In this document: positions 1 to 11,873 of the stretch, in pieces
How the letters are laid out: each line of letters starts with the position of its first letter
Position numbering within the stretch: position 1 is the first letter of the stretch
From: Quercus robur
Lineage: Eukaryota > Streptophyta > Magnoliopsida > Fagales > Fagaceae
Assembly: GCF_932294415.1 (NCBI RefSeq)
Contig: NC_065544.1
Span: 18,203,351 to 18,267,350, forward strand
DNA length: 64,000 nt
Reading direction: 5' to 3'
Notes under the pieces: model-generated
Told to the model about the DNA's origin: nothing
Seen by the model: the letters and a program-made list of their open reading frames with translations, nothing else
Database searches by the model: none
Position numbers and translations under genes: made by a program

Positions 1-165
1 AACTTCTGTTATCTTTTTCTTTTTGGCATCAAAACCTGTACTTCTGCTATTTGGTTCACGTAAGCCCAGTCCCTCAACCCATTCTCTACAAATTTATTGT
101 GATGGGCTGCTTTGGGCTGAAATCCACACATCCGTTGGGCTAGAAGTTCAAATCAAGTCCCCACA
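1..165 (-). mobile_element. End of a degenerate LTR (window edge)
   Basis: Read on the minus strand, this begins TGTGGGGACTTG at 165 and continues with GGCCC-type tracts and AATAAATTTGTAGAG. The same order occurs at the start of the solo LTR at 4786 (plus) and of the one ending at 57652 (minus). It is therefore probably the beginning of a third LTR of the same family, cut off by the window edge. No internal retroelement domain is visible. It is old and broken or solo; the family level is uncertain. Confidence 0.45.
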
Positions 166-1504
166 TATATATAAAACATATTGGCTCCTTTTATCAGTGC
201 AATTTATTAAACTCATGCTGCTTGCCGCTGTGTCAGGGTATTTGGAAATCCCATAAATCAACATTCAAGGGATGAAGCTACACTACCGCTATTTTTTTTT
301 TTTTTGGGGGGGGGGGGGGGGTGGGGTGGGGGGGGGGGGTGTTACTTATAAGTAGTCTCCTTGCCAATATGTACCCTGGGAAAATTTGAAGAAAGAGAAT
401 TCAAATGATGAAAAAGGGTGAAATTTTATCAAATAGAGTGGGGGATTTCCATGTTGGTACTCAACTATTAATCAAAATATTTTCCAAAATGAACTTTATT
501 TATTTTTTGACAAACAACTGAACTATATATATATGGTGTTATATTGTTTGGTCAGAATGAAAAGCAAAAATATATATATTTGACAGTTGCCTTCCTCCAA
601 GTCATTTGAACCTTATGCAAACCAGTAACTGTGGTGAGCATTTACAATTTCCTTTTCTTTTTGAAGTTTAATATATAGGTTGTAGCAGATTCAGACCTGT
701 CATTATCAGATTATCAAATCACTTTCTTATGTTATACATGCAAGGGTCAGGTATATGACATATTTTCCACCCGTGCCAAACCCCAGCTAGGGTGGATAAA
801 ATGCGAGAGAATACTTATACAAACAAACATTAGAAATATTTTCTCCTACCATTGTCTTTGATACACCATGAAGTCATCCATACCACTATATATATATGTA
901 AAATAGAACAACCAAAGAAACACACTTTCTTCTTTACTACCCTAATATTCTCATTAAAACCATTTGATTTATATTATTTGGTAAGAACAAAAGGCAAAAC
1001 TATATATTTAATTGACTTCCTCCAGTCGATTCAAATATTACAGGATATGCAAACCAATCTTTGTCAATCTTGCTCGCTTGTTTATGATTTTTTTTTTTTT
1101 TAACATTTTATAATTTGTTTGAAGTTCTAGTGACTTGGAGTAGATTCAAATTGTTGTTCATGTTGTCAATTACCACCTTTATGTATTACACAGAATAATG
1201 GTTAAATTCACCATTTAATAGTTTATTTGACACATACATACTTAAAAGTAGTGGGGTCAAATATTTAACATATTTTCCAGACGAACCGAATGGCTAGGTG
1301 AATAAAATACAAGTTACTTCTTTTGCAAACAAATATTTGATTTATTTTTTCCTAGTACATTTTCTAATACAATAAAACTAAAGCATGCGTATACCTATGT
1401 ATAAATACTAAATGATGATGGAACATAACAAAACTTAAACACTCTCTCAAGTCTCAAGTCTTAACCTCAAACACCCCACAACAAATTAAGGCCTTCTGCC
1501 ATTC
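166..1504. other. Gene-free spacer with G-homopolymer
   Basis: AT-rich spacer downstream of the first PP2 gene. The only striking object is a T-run followed by an almost pure G tract at 306-339. Short open frames have no recognisable domain and I call none of them. Confidence 0.6.
306..339 (+). repeat. Poly-G tract
   Basis: About 34 bases of G interrupted only by two T, directly after a run of T. Such a run could form a G-quadruplex, but homopolymers of this kind are also error-prone in assemblies. No gene starts close to it. Confidence 0.9.
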
Positions 1505-2674
1505 TTAATTAGCTACTTTTGGCTTAATTTTGATTCCTGCAAGAACCATGCCTCCTTTCCACCAGTCACTCTCAACTTCAAACATACCAAACTCCACATT
1601 CCCAGCAGTACTCTCCTTGACAACTGAGAATTCGCCGCCGGGGATCTCATGCCACACGTCATTTTTCTCCCGGTAGGACTCGAGGTTCATGCTCTTCACA
1701 GTCTCTTCTCCATTGATTCTCACCTTGAATTTGATTGGAACAGAATGCCACCCAAAAGCATCCACCTTGAACTTCACAATATAGTATATTTCATATTTTG
1801 AAGCCGGAGCTTCCTTGGAGAAATTGGAAGAAGGTACTTTCCCTGTGACCTCAATCCAGTTCACTTGGAGCAGCACTGCACCATCTTTGAACCCTGTCAA
1901 CCTGGGAATCCAAGGTACCATTAAAAGAGAACAAAGATACATAAAGAAATACTGAAAGATAGAAACTTTTACAATGAAACAAGTTTGATTAAAAAATATT
2001 CATTATGGTGTATTAAAAGACATAAATTAAAGATTATCAACTCATTATTTTTTAGCAGATTATATAATTTGCTTGTTTTTGAACATTTTTTGAATTAGAC
2101 ATGACCCTAATACAATTCTAATGATACAACTTGAATCTGATATGTTTTGGCACTAGGATCTGCCAATGCATCTATAAATCAAAACCTATATAACAAATAC
2201 CATAAATAGCGAAGTTGGATCAATTAAAAACCATTATTTCAAAACAATGAACAAGTATTCAAAGAATTATATTGAATTTCTTACTGAGTTTCCTCTTCTG
2301 AAAGACTAATCAGTTGCCAAAAACGGGGATCATTTCCCCATATGATGTTTAGAGCTTTGATAGGGACTTTAAATGATCCTTGAGGGTTTGGGTCGACTCC
2401 TACATTAGAGGATTCCTGTGGAAAAATAATTAATTAAATGTATCCTCCTTGAAATCAAAGTTAAAAAACAACATAATTAATGACATTACTATACAAAAAT
2501 CTAAGAATCGAGTGTGCAAATGTAATATAAACCGATTAGAGTTTCTAATGTATTGTTTGAAGATGATCATGAATATGAATATGTATAAGAATATAAGAGT
2601 GTACATATATATATACTCACAGCTTTTCGATGCGGATTAGAGTGACCATCTCTATGTTCATGTGAGTACTCCAT
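1505..2674 (-). CDS. Phloem protein 2-like lectin (PP2-A type), copy 1
   Basis: Three exons on the minus strand: 2621-2674, 2285-2415 and 1505-1901. All introns are GT-AG and the exons sum to 582 nt, giving 193 residues. The start is the ATG at 2674 (MEYSHEHRDGHSNPHRKA), followed by a PP2 core with IIWGNDPRYWQL, a VNWIEVTGK block, DAFGWHSVP and a C-terminal WKGGMVLAGIKIKPK. PP2 proteins are GlcNAc-binding lectins, classically of sieve elements and companion cells, with roles in phloem plugging and defence. There is no signal peptide or membrane segment, which fits a cytosolic or phloem-exudate lectin. A second PP2 gene of the same exon plan lies upstream on the same strand, so the pair is a tandem duplicate. 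A longer frame into intron 2 exists but would lose the first two exons. Subfamily assignment is from memory. Confidence 0.9.
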
Positions 2675-4785
2675 CTTAACTTTAGCTGTAAGCTATATAA
2701 ATTTGGGTTTCACAAATAGCTTCAGATTGTTATCAACTATATATATATGATGAAGAAACTTGAATGTACATATATAAAAATGCATGCAATATTGTGAAGC
2801 CATTAATGGCGTAAAGTGGTACTTCACTACTACGTATCCACTATCCTCAATGTGTCATAGTTACGTGTAATGATTTACGATAAGCATTCAACCGAAAGCA
2901 ACGTATATATTCCTTGAGCTTTCTTTTGTTTTTTTTAACCTTTTCCTCTTATATCATACGTTTCAATCTTTTCTCAAAAGCTAGGCAAGAATGGAAACCG
3001 TAAAGGACTGTCTTATCTCTAAAGTGAATGTTTAACACCAAGTACACACGAAACAAAAACAATAATTGTATTATTATTATAGGGAATCTTGAGTATAAGA
3101 AAATTATTCGTTTATATTTATTAATATAGGATTCACATGGTAGACTGAACAAATGTGTATAATGTTACACTTAATTTTATGCAAATGCATACAATATTGT
3201 ACATTTTTTTTTATAAATATATATAATATTGTACACATTTTTTTAGTCTATAGTATAAATTTTATATTGATAGCACAATATAAACTAATAATTGTCCCTA
3301 AAATATATTTGTTTTTTGTCCTAGCTAGCTTAGCAAAGGCAGACGGTATACAATAAAATGTACACAAAGAAATGAGTATATTTATGTAATTAATTATGCT
3401 TAATGAATGCATGTCATCAACTCTTTTTCCTCTTCTAATTAATTATAATCAAAAGGAGATGGAGGTTCATTGTTTTTATACTTAGGCAAGTTATTAGCTA
3501 TATATTAATTAATTATGAGCCCTTTCCAAATATTAGTTAACTAGCTAGATCTGACATGCATCTTTCTCAAAAAAAAAAAAAAAAGAAGCTAGATCTGACA
3601 TAAACATGGTTCATGTAGAAAGTAGTATAAGGGTTTAGGAGGTAGATAAGATAGTAGGATATTAATCTTATCTTCTCCGAAACTATCAATATATATATAT
3701 ATATATATATATATTATCATGTGACTGGTAAGATATTGCTGGGAATAACTGTTTCTTTCTTTCTTTTTTTCTTTTTTGGGTCAAAAGAATAACTGTTTCT
3801 TTCGTACTTTAATAAAGAAGTGTAAAGCAAATTAACAATCACACCCGATCGAATATTGCTGAGAGTTGTGTCCTACCCAAATTTCTCTTTCCTTTAGCAA
3901 CGTGATTCTTGTCATGGCCTGATCTCGATCACCCGCTAAAACGTGTGTCACGTAGACCCTAAGCCCTTTTTTCTTTTTTTGGGATATAGAACATGTAGAA
4001 TCTAAGCTACCACATTTGATTTGGCGGGGTATGTCTCATAAAGCAATGATTAGTTCGAATCTCTTATTTTCTCTCTCTTTTTATCCAAAACAAACTTATT
4101 TAGAAAACTCTTCTGCCATTTTTTTCTTGAACTCATCCAATATATATACTTGAATAGATCAAGATTTGTTTGTCGTATAGGTATTCCAAGCCATCACAAC
4201 TGACTTGTTGGCAAGTTTATTACAATCGGGATTTCAAGTAAGATTGATAGAAAGGCTTTACTAATTGGATCTTATCTTTTGTTGAAAAAAAAAAAAAAAA
4301 AAAAAAAAAAACATTGTTAGCAAGAATTTGACCTTAAGGGGAAAAAAATTATAACTTTCTTTCTCACACATACACATACAACATGAGTCAATATATTGGG
4401 AAAATGAAAGGCCTACCATTGTGAATATTATTATGTGATATTTTAATACAGAAAAACCTAAAAAAAGAGAGATAAACATATTGGTTATATTGTGTTTACG
4501 TATTACGGTTTTTTACAAATGAAAATCTGTTTTCCAAGTTCTTTTTCAATATGTTTAAAATTTTACTTAAGATTCAAAAGGAATTTTGGTAGCTAGACAG
4601 AACCCAAGTAAAACTTTCATAATTTATGTTATTTTGGTTAATTTATATCTGTAAAATGTTCAAATTTTAATAATAACTTTAAAACTATATCACTCTCAAA
4701 AAAAACTTTAAAACTATATCAGAAACATCTTTGCATCCAAAGTGTGCGCACTTTGACATTTTAAAATATAATTTAAAATTAATAT
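2675..4785. other. AT-rich intergenic spacer
   Basis: Promoter side of PP2 copy 1. It contains poly-A/T runs (for example 3571-3584 and 4285-4310) and a perfect (TA)n microsatellite near 3690-3714. I see no gene or RNA here. The 5-base AATAT at 4781-4785 is the left target duplication of the solo LTR that follows. Confidence 0.6.
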
Positions 4786-5570
4786 TGTAAGGACTGAAAT
4801 TGGATTGGTCTCAAAACCGGATTGGACTCAAACCCCAACGGCCCAAACAATAAATTTGTAAAGCGTGGATAGAAGAATTAGATCTATCCTAGAAGAAAAA
4901 TAATTAGATTTAACGGTTCAAGACGGTTAGACACAAGTAAGATGAGAAAATCTATCTTCGGAATAGATCAAGTTTTTTGTATCATATGGTGTTGTTGAAT
5001 CAATAAAATTGTACCAGAGTTCTAGTCTTTTTCCTTGATTTTTTTTTTCAGTACATCTTTCCATGTTATATACTACAATTTTAGTGTCATCATTACCATA
5101 CACGTGTAGGTTAGATTCGGGGAACTCCTTCCTGTCCCATCCAGCACCTCCCAGAACCAACAACCAGTAGCTGTAAGGCTGCTTGATCACTGTTCAGGCA
5201 TCACTTCCACATTAATGCAGTCAGAGAGTTGGCTAAGAGGCATTTAATGCGGAGGTAGCAGTTTTTGAAGATATTTATTTACCTTTCTTTTCTTACCCCT
5301 AGTCCAATGTCCCACCCTTAGTTGTGGTGTAACTCCGAAGTAAGTTCGTGATGATATGACACTCAGATCTACCTTAGACACATGTTGCCGAGAAGGCTTT
5401 TTTCCTCGGACGCTTATTGGACCTATCTCATATTGTCTCTACTCTTCTCTTCATTCTGTTCTACTCATAATCTTATTTGGTCCTCGTCGGATGGTCTAAC
5501 GTCCTCGGATAGGGCCATAAGCCCAGTTAATACTGATTTAACAATGCTTCCTAATTAACTGGCCCCCACA
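4786..5570 (+). mobile_element. Solo LTR, 785 bp, with 5-bp target duplication
   Basis: The segment starts TGTAAGGACT and ends GGCCCCCACA, so it has the TG...CA ends of an LTR. It is flanked by identical AATAT at 4781-4785 and 5571-5575. There is no gag, pol, primer site or second LTR beside it, which makes it a solo LTR left by LTR-LTR recombination. Its first 120 bases resemble the minus-strand LTRs at 1-165 and 56850-57652. Superfamily cannot be told without the internal region. It is a fossil; age cannot be set from a single LTR. Confidence 0.8.
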
Positions 5571-5575
5571 AATAT

Positions 5576-6519
5576 CAAAAGATAGAATTTGTTTATGTAA
5601 TTGTCCCATAATTAATTTATTTACACAAACTATTATGAAGAAGAATTAATTACTAATTAATAAGGAATTTGGCATCTATGATCAATTTTTTTTATCACTC
5701 CTGAAAGAAAATAGTGCTACATTTATTGTAAAAAAAATTAATACTCTTTCTTCCTTCTTCTTTTATTTTATTTTATTTTTATTATTTCTTTTATTTTAAT
5801 TTTTTTGAAAATAATACTCTTACATCCTTATTTTTCTTTCTTCTCCTATTCTTATTTTCTATTTATAGATCTTGAAGCATAAAATAGGAAAAAAAAATTC
5901 CTTCTGTTTTTTATTTTCTATGAAGTTTGAAGTGTGAAATGTATAATAATTGATTAGTGCTTATAATATTTTTAAAAAAATACATAAAGGAAATCAATTA
6001 CAGATATATAATTCATTTCAAAAAAACATTATAAATATATAATTCAATCATTACAAAACGGGGACAGAGGATTTAAATTTTAAATATTTCCTTCACAAAT
6101 TTCAAAAAATATCAACTGATTGAGTCACAAGACTTTTGATATATTGTTGTATTTCTCTATATATGCCCATTATGTAACATAAGGACATTGCTAATCTAGA
6201 ATTATGTGAAGGGAAGACTCCCTTAATCATACATAAACGCTGAAGTTCAGAAATATTGATTATATATGTTCTGCTCCAAAAATAAAAATCATTCATTTAT
6301 TTCATAAAGCACAAATACATGTACGTGTACATATATTAATAGCAATCTTATTGTATTATTTCCCACAAAACATTGTAGGAACTGTCTATGATTTGGGTTT
6401 ATATAAGCCCCACTGATCATCACTCTTTATTTAATTTCGACACTCATTCGTGCTCTACTTACTCTAATAAGTGAAATACAAACCACAAACTATAATAGAG
6501 TCTATATGTTTTATCAACT
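5576..6519. other. AT-rich spacer downstream of PP2 copy 2
   Basis: Very AT-rich sequence with several TTTTATTTTA-like runs (5760-5800). Nothing recognisable as a gene. The last 150 bases are likely 3' UTR of PP2 copy 2. Confidence 0.5.
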
Positions 6520-7878
6520 TCAAGAAGCTGTAGGGGGAGGAGTTACAGGAACTTCTTTGATGATTGCGTTGTAAATTTTGAGACCTCCCTTCCATTTCCC
6601 ACTCCAGACTTCATACATACCGAAGTAGATCTTGTTGTCAGTACTATTGGCATTATCATCAACTTTGATATCAAGAGTTTCAAGAGGAATCTGAAAATTC
6701 CCTGACTTGGGATTCTCCAATGATGATCTTTTCCAAGAGTATTTTCCCCTTTTTCCAACCTTGGCCATCACGTAAACATGGCATCCATTCCATCCAAATG
6801 CATCTGGTGTCAATGATACTTCAAACCCTATTTCATACTTCTTGCCTTTTGTTCCATCGAATGTACCAGTTACCTCCAGCCAAGACACTTGTATCAATTC
6901 TGCAGGACTGCCATTAGCACTACAAAACAAAACAATACCAGAAAAGATAAAATTAATTAAATAAATGCACTGATATAACCGTCATACTTCTTATTGTGGG
7001 TATTGAATCGGATAACCATGTATTTTGTATGCGTACACATGTACCAAATTATATATCAGACGTTTACTAGACTAATCAAACTAAGAATAAGAACATATAA
7101 ACAGTCATAAGAAACTCTAATTGTATTTCGACTTGCCTAAGTTGTGACTCGTGACAATAATAAATAATGTTAAAGCAAAAGCACGAGCTTTCTTTTACTT
7201 TGTTCTACTTTTTCTTATAAGCACTATATCTAGATTTGAACCCAAGTGCTTAACTTCAAAACAAAAGCCTCATTCTTATGTGTGTACAAATATTGACACT
7301 AAACATAAGTGTTGTTAGAAAGGAAAGGGAAAAAAAAAAAAATGAAACATGCATGCGTATAAAATTTTAAAACTTACTCTTGTGGTAAGCGCCAGTATCG
7401 ACTGTCATTGCCCCATATGATATTGAGTTTTTTTGGAGGATATCTAGTCGTCACAATGCCATTTTCTGTCTGTATGTGTAAAAACATTGTCTTAGTAAAA
7501 TATATAAATTAAAATCTTGAACATTTAAAAGCATACATGTACAAAAATACAAACATATCATGTTGTACAGTTGTAGTAAACATTTAACAAAGGCCATAAA
7601 TATAATATCTTAGGTTAATCAGGATAAAAATTCTTAAATATGTAAAACGAAAAAGAGCAAAAGGATTGTCTACATTACATAAAGAAAACGGGAGACAGTA
7701 TTTATTTAATGCAACCACAACATGTAAAGCACATTTATTATATGATTTGTTATCAAGTATTAAAGGCACAAGTATAAGTGTTTGTGGGGTGTGGGGGGAA
7801 GAATCGGGATTCAAGTCTTCAGAAGAGAGCTTTTACATACATATACATTTAGATTAGGTTATAATAGAATTTATATCT

Positions 7879-7912
<34 letters not shown>

Positions 7913-8008
7913 TATAAAAATAAAAAATAAAAAAAGCACAATTGTCTTTAAATTAAGGAGTAAAAGAAAAGGAAACTTGCAATTGTGATCAAATAGCCCC
8001 ACCACTTC

Positions 8009-8042
<34 letters not shown>

Positions 8043-8869
8043 AACGTAAACAAGTTTTAAATTTCACTTAAATTAGGGAAGTAAAGTCATTTATTTTTAC
8101 TTATATTTATATGGTGAAGTATTTCGTAAATGGACGAAAAGGTAATATTTATTATCCTGTAATTAATATAAACATTGATTTACCATTTGCATTCAGTATT
8201 TATCATATAAAAGAAATTTAACATCATGGCTGAATTTTATATTAATTTGATATGATTTACTATCCAATCTATAAAATGGCATATTTTTATATAATTTTGG
8301 AAAAAAAAAACTTTAAATTCAAGCATAGATAAGATTTTTAAAATTCTCTAATTATCTTGATGTATTGTAAACATAAGAGTACGAAGAGACAATGTAATCT
8401 AATGATGAATTTTTTTAAATACTCATCCAACAATAAGTTATTGAATTGCAAAAAATCATAAAAAGTTATAATAAATATAAATATGTAACAATAATATTCT
8501 AACACGCACTTGCGCACATATTTGATTAATAGTTAAAATTTAGGTATAATTCATTAAGTGCATTAATACATTATATTCCTTAATTAAAATCAAACACAGT
8601 TATATTGAATTTATTTGTTCTAAGAAAGGACAATAATATTATTTATATATTTAAATTTAATTGAAAATTTTAATGTTACTGCACTTAAAAAACTATATAT
8701 TCCCATATTTTATCCTTGTTAAATAATCTTATAATCACAATAGTAGGTTAATCTATACGGGTGTTAAGTATGTGAAATTGTTTATAACATAAAAAATAAT
8801 GCTTACCTTTGTTTCTGCTTGCACGGTGGGAAGCGAATCCCAATGAGGTTTGTTTGTACTTGCAGCCAT
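6520..8869 (-). CDS. Phloem protein 2-like lectin (PP2-A type), copy 2
   Basis: Three minus-strand exons: 8807-8869, 7378-7469 and 6520-6919, summing to 555 nt (184 residues) with GT-AG introns in the same phases as copy 1. The ATG at 8869 gives MAASTNKPHWDSLPTVQAETK. Exon 2 carries LNIIWGNDSRYWRLPQ. Exon 3 carries ELIQVSWLEVTGTF, DAFGWNGCHVYV, KIYFGMYEVWSGKWKGGLKIYNAII and a short Pro-rich tail (VPVTPPPTAS). Role as for copy 1: a carbohydrate-binding phloem lectin without signal peptide. The introns are longer than in copy 1, and intron 1 holds two long (TA)n runs near 7880 and 8015. The shared plan and strand point to local duplication, but the two proteins differ a great deal, so it is not recent. 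Confidence 0.9.
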
Positions 8870-9944
8870 TTGGATATGTGTCAAGTAGTAACTAATGTGA
8901 GTTTCTTTGTGCTTTTCTTCTTTTCTTCTTCTTCTTCTTCTTATAGTTTTGTCTAGCGAATGGAGGTTGAGGAGTTATGAAACCCCTAGTGAGCTTTTTA
9001 TATAATAAGAAAGACGAAGAATATGCCTGCTTTAGTAATAAAGATTACCCTATTGCCTTCCACAAGTAAAGTGAATGGGAAAATATTTGAAAAGTAAAGG
9101 AATCGAGTGAATGTGATTACATGAAGGTGCCTTAGCTGCATAAAAAGAGCATATGTTCAGATTATTAGCACAAGTCATTCCAACCATAAGAAATAACGAA
9201 GGAGAGAGAAAGAATAAAAAATACTTCAAAAGTGAATATGTGTATATATATAAAGAAGTGTTACATTTAAGTTATATGATTTAAAATTTTAGAGTTTATT
9301 ACTTAATATATTATGGATTTTTATGGATTGAATAATTAATAACTCGATCTAAATAATTAGCATTAAAATAGTTAAAAATGGATTGAATTAAATAAAGTTA
9401 ATTTAATATAAAATTATTAGATTGTGTAACTTCCATATTTAGTATAACTTGAGTCAAGCACCTGAGTACTTTTTATGGATTTTTAAGTTATTAAAAAAAA
9501 AAAGGTAGATAGTGGGTGAGGGGGATATAATATTCAAACAACAAACATGAAATATTACAAACAATGTTATTACTATTGAGCAATTACAAGAGACGGCGCC
9601 CCATTTGAAACCCTAAAATTTTTTTTTTCTCCCTTAAAATAAAAGTTTGAACACTTTGACCTAATTTTTTTTAAGTATAACTAAAATAAGCTCAAATATG
9701 ATTCTCTTAGCAATATCTTGGCCTTTTTAAACCCGCACAAAAAAAAAAAAAAAAAAAAAAAAATGATCTAAATTTTGGGAAATAATAACAAGCCCAACAA
9801 CGAAAGTAAATATTAATTGTTAATCTTAAACCTTAGAAAAAACTCATTTAAATCATAACAAATTCGAAACAAATCAACCACGTGGAAGATCAGTGGATGA
9901 ATAATTGATTTTTTTTTTTTTTTTTTTTTTTGAGAAAGGATGAA
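8870..9944. other. Spacer upstream of PP2 copy 2
   Basis: Contains a TTC microsatellite near 8918-8942 just upstream of the PP2 start, probably in the 5' UTR or core promoter. Otherwise it is AT-rich with long poly-A (9738-9763) and poly-T (9909-9931) runs. No gene seen. Confidence 0.5.
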
Positions 9945-10151
9945 CAATTGCCTTTTACAAGATTTCATATTTTGAAATCGTTGCATAATATCTTCATAAT
10001 CATTTATACGAGCTAATCTCTTTTAATGTATACAATCAATCAGGATGAATAATTAATTGATTGTATACATTGAAAGAGATTAGTTCGTATAAATGATAAT
10101 GAAGATATTATGCAACGATTTTAAAATATGAAATCTTGTAAAAAGCAATTG
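9945..10151. repeat. Long near-perfect foldback (inverted repeat)
   Basis: A left arm of about 96 bases (9945-10040) is matched in inverse orientation by 10056-10151, with only a 15-base loop between (10041-10055). The arms differ at a handful of places, for example a missing base in the ATTATCATTTATAC stretch. Both outer ends read CAATTG. The transcript of either strand would form one long hairpin. It could be a foldback MITE, an inverted duplication or a small-RNA precursor; no target duplication is clear. Confidence 0.85.
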
Positions 10152-10920
10152 TAAAACTTTATATATTTAAATATTTTTTAAGTGATATTGATATATTCAA
10201 GTTCCCATCTGTTTAGATTTTTTAAAATTTATATTTCTTATTAACCCCTCTAAAATATGATTCTAGAGCCGCAGGTGGCTATTAGTCAAATGCTTTTATG
10301 AATGAGTTTTTTAACGTATAAAAAAAAATTGAAATATTTAAACAAATAAATTTTCCTAGGTGAGGTGTAATCTTCAGCCAGTTGTGCTAGGCCATGGAAT
10401 AAAAGTGGGTAAATATTAGAACACGTAAAGAACTAGTTCTTTGTCGTTGGTTTCCACTTAAGTTGCATTGTGGAATCCAATCTCTTTTCACTTTTTTTTT
10501 TTTTGGGGTCCCAGAATAAAAGAAAAATACTTTTCCTCTTTTCATCTCTGTGTGCGATGCCTTCTCAATTTGGTCGCGATATAGCAAATAAGACAGCCAC
10601 GGGCCACCCTTGTCTTGTTACGGAATATAGATCTACAAGTTGTCTTCAACAATGTTCCCAAAAAATAAAAATAAAAAGGTGGTGGAGAAGTAAAATACTC
10701 TATTATCTAAAAGAAAAGGGAATAATTACGGTTAGTTATTGACCTTTCATTAAGGAAGGAAATATGCCGCACGCTTGTGTGGCAAACATGTTTTTCATAC
10801 CCATTCAAATATACGATTTCTGGTAATATTATAAAATATTTCTGAAATTTATCGCGGTACGATTGGATAGAATAAATACTTATTTATTTATAAATTTTTA
10901 GGTTAGGTATCTTATTGTAG

Positions 10921-11045
10921 ATTTTAATTAGCTCAACTGGTAAAGTTTCTAATAATTGAATAAAATATCTGGATTTCAATCCCCGCCTACACAAAAAACC
11001 GATTAGGTAAATTATTGTAAATCAATCACAAGTTAAACACTTAAG
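10921..11045 (+). mobile_element. tRNA-derived SINE remnant, family A
   Basis: TTAGCTCAACTGGTAAAG near the start resembles a polymerase III A box, and CTGGATTTCAATCCCCGC a B box. It is followed by the CACAAAAAACCGATTAG segment. The same three blocks in the same order occur at 19443-19596, so these are two copies of one SINE family. The 3' end here is uncertain. Confidence 0.65.
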
Positions 11046-11837
11046 CAAGTTATGCCACCACCCACTGATGTCACACACTTTCAAAACTTTGAAATTAAAT
11101 TCCAATCTTTCAAAAGCTTTCTAATTCAAATCATATAAAGTTTTTTTTTAGTAAACAGACAAGAAAATAGTAATATTGGTGTTTTAAACTAGGTTTATAA
11201 TACATTACATAACCAAAGTACAACTACAAAATGGCCTAACATTTGTAATTGTAGACTGGGGTTATAAATAGCGGACACTAAACACACACAACCAATATGA
11301 GATAAACATCTCAAATCATATAAAGTCATTAACCAAAAATGCAATGTGGCTTAGGGTAACGTAATGTTTGTATATAACACACACACACATATACTAGCCT
11401 CATTGGGTGTAGTCTTTTAATTTTCTATATGAGATTTAAGTGTATGTTTAATCATATTATGCATTGAGGTGAAAAAAAAAATTAAATTAAATTAAACGTA
11501 GTGAGAATAGAGAGCAAGGGAAATTGAAAATTAAAAAGAAAAAGGTAAGTCTTGATAAAGCGCAAAAAAAAGAACAAAGAAAATGTGAGTGATTGAAGGA
11601 ATATAGTAGAGTTGGAGCAATTCAATTTTCTGAATATTGAGTTTGAAAACTAATGGAGAGTTGTCCTATTCTGTAGGCTATGTTTTAGGTAGGAGCTAGA
11701 ATTTAGGAGTTTTTAAATTAACAATTTTACATATATAACCTTATTATTTAAGCTTTACGAAATGGTAATTTTAAATATATTTTGAACATCAAAATTGAAG
11801 ATCTCAAACAAGGTAAGTCTCTTAAGTAGTAGTAGTA

Positions 11838-11873
<36 letters not shown>

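Noticed and set aside
3990-4075. Possible SINE or tRNA fragment (TTGGCGGGGTATG...GTTCGAATCTC)
   Set aside because: Only a loose B-box-like string; no convincing A box or second copy.
9945-10151. CRISPR-like or rho-independent terminator reading of the hairpin
   Set aside because: This is eukaryotic DNA; a single long foldback is not an array and there is no gene ending at it.
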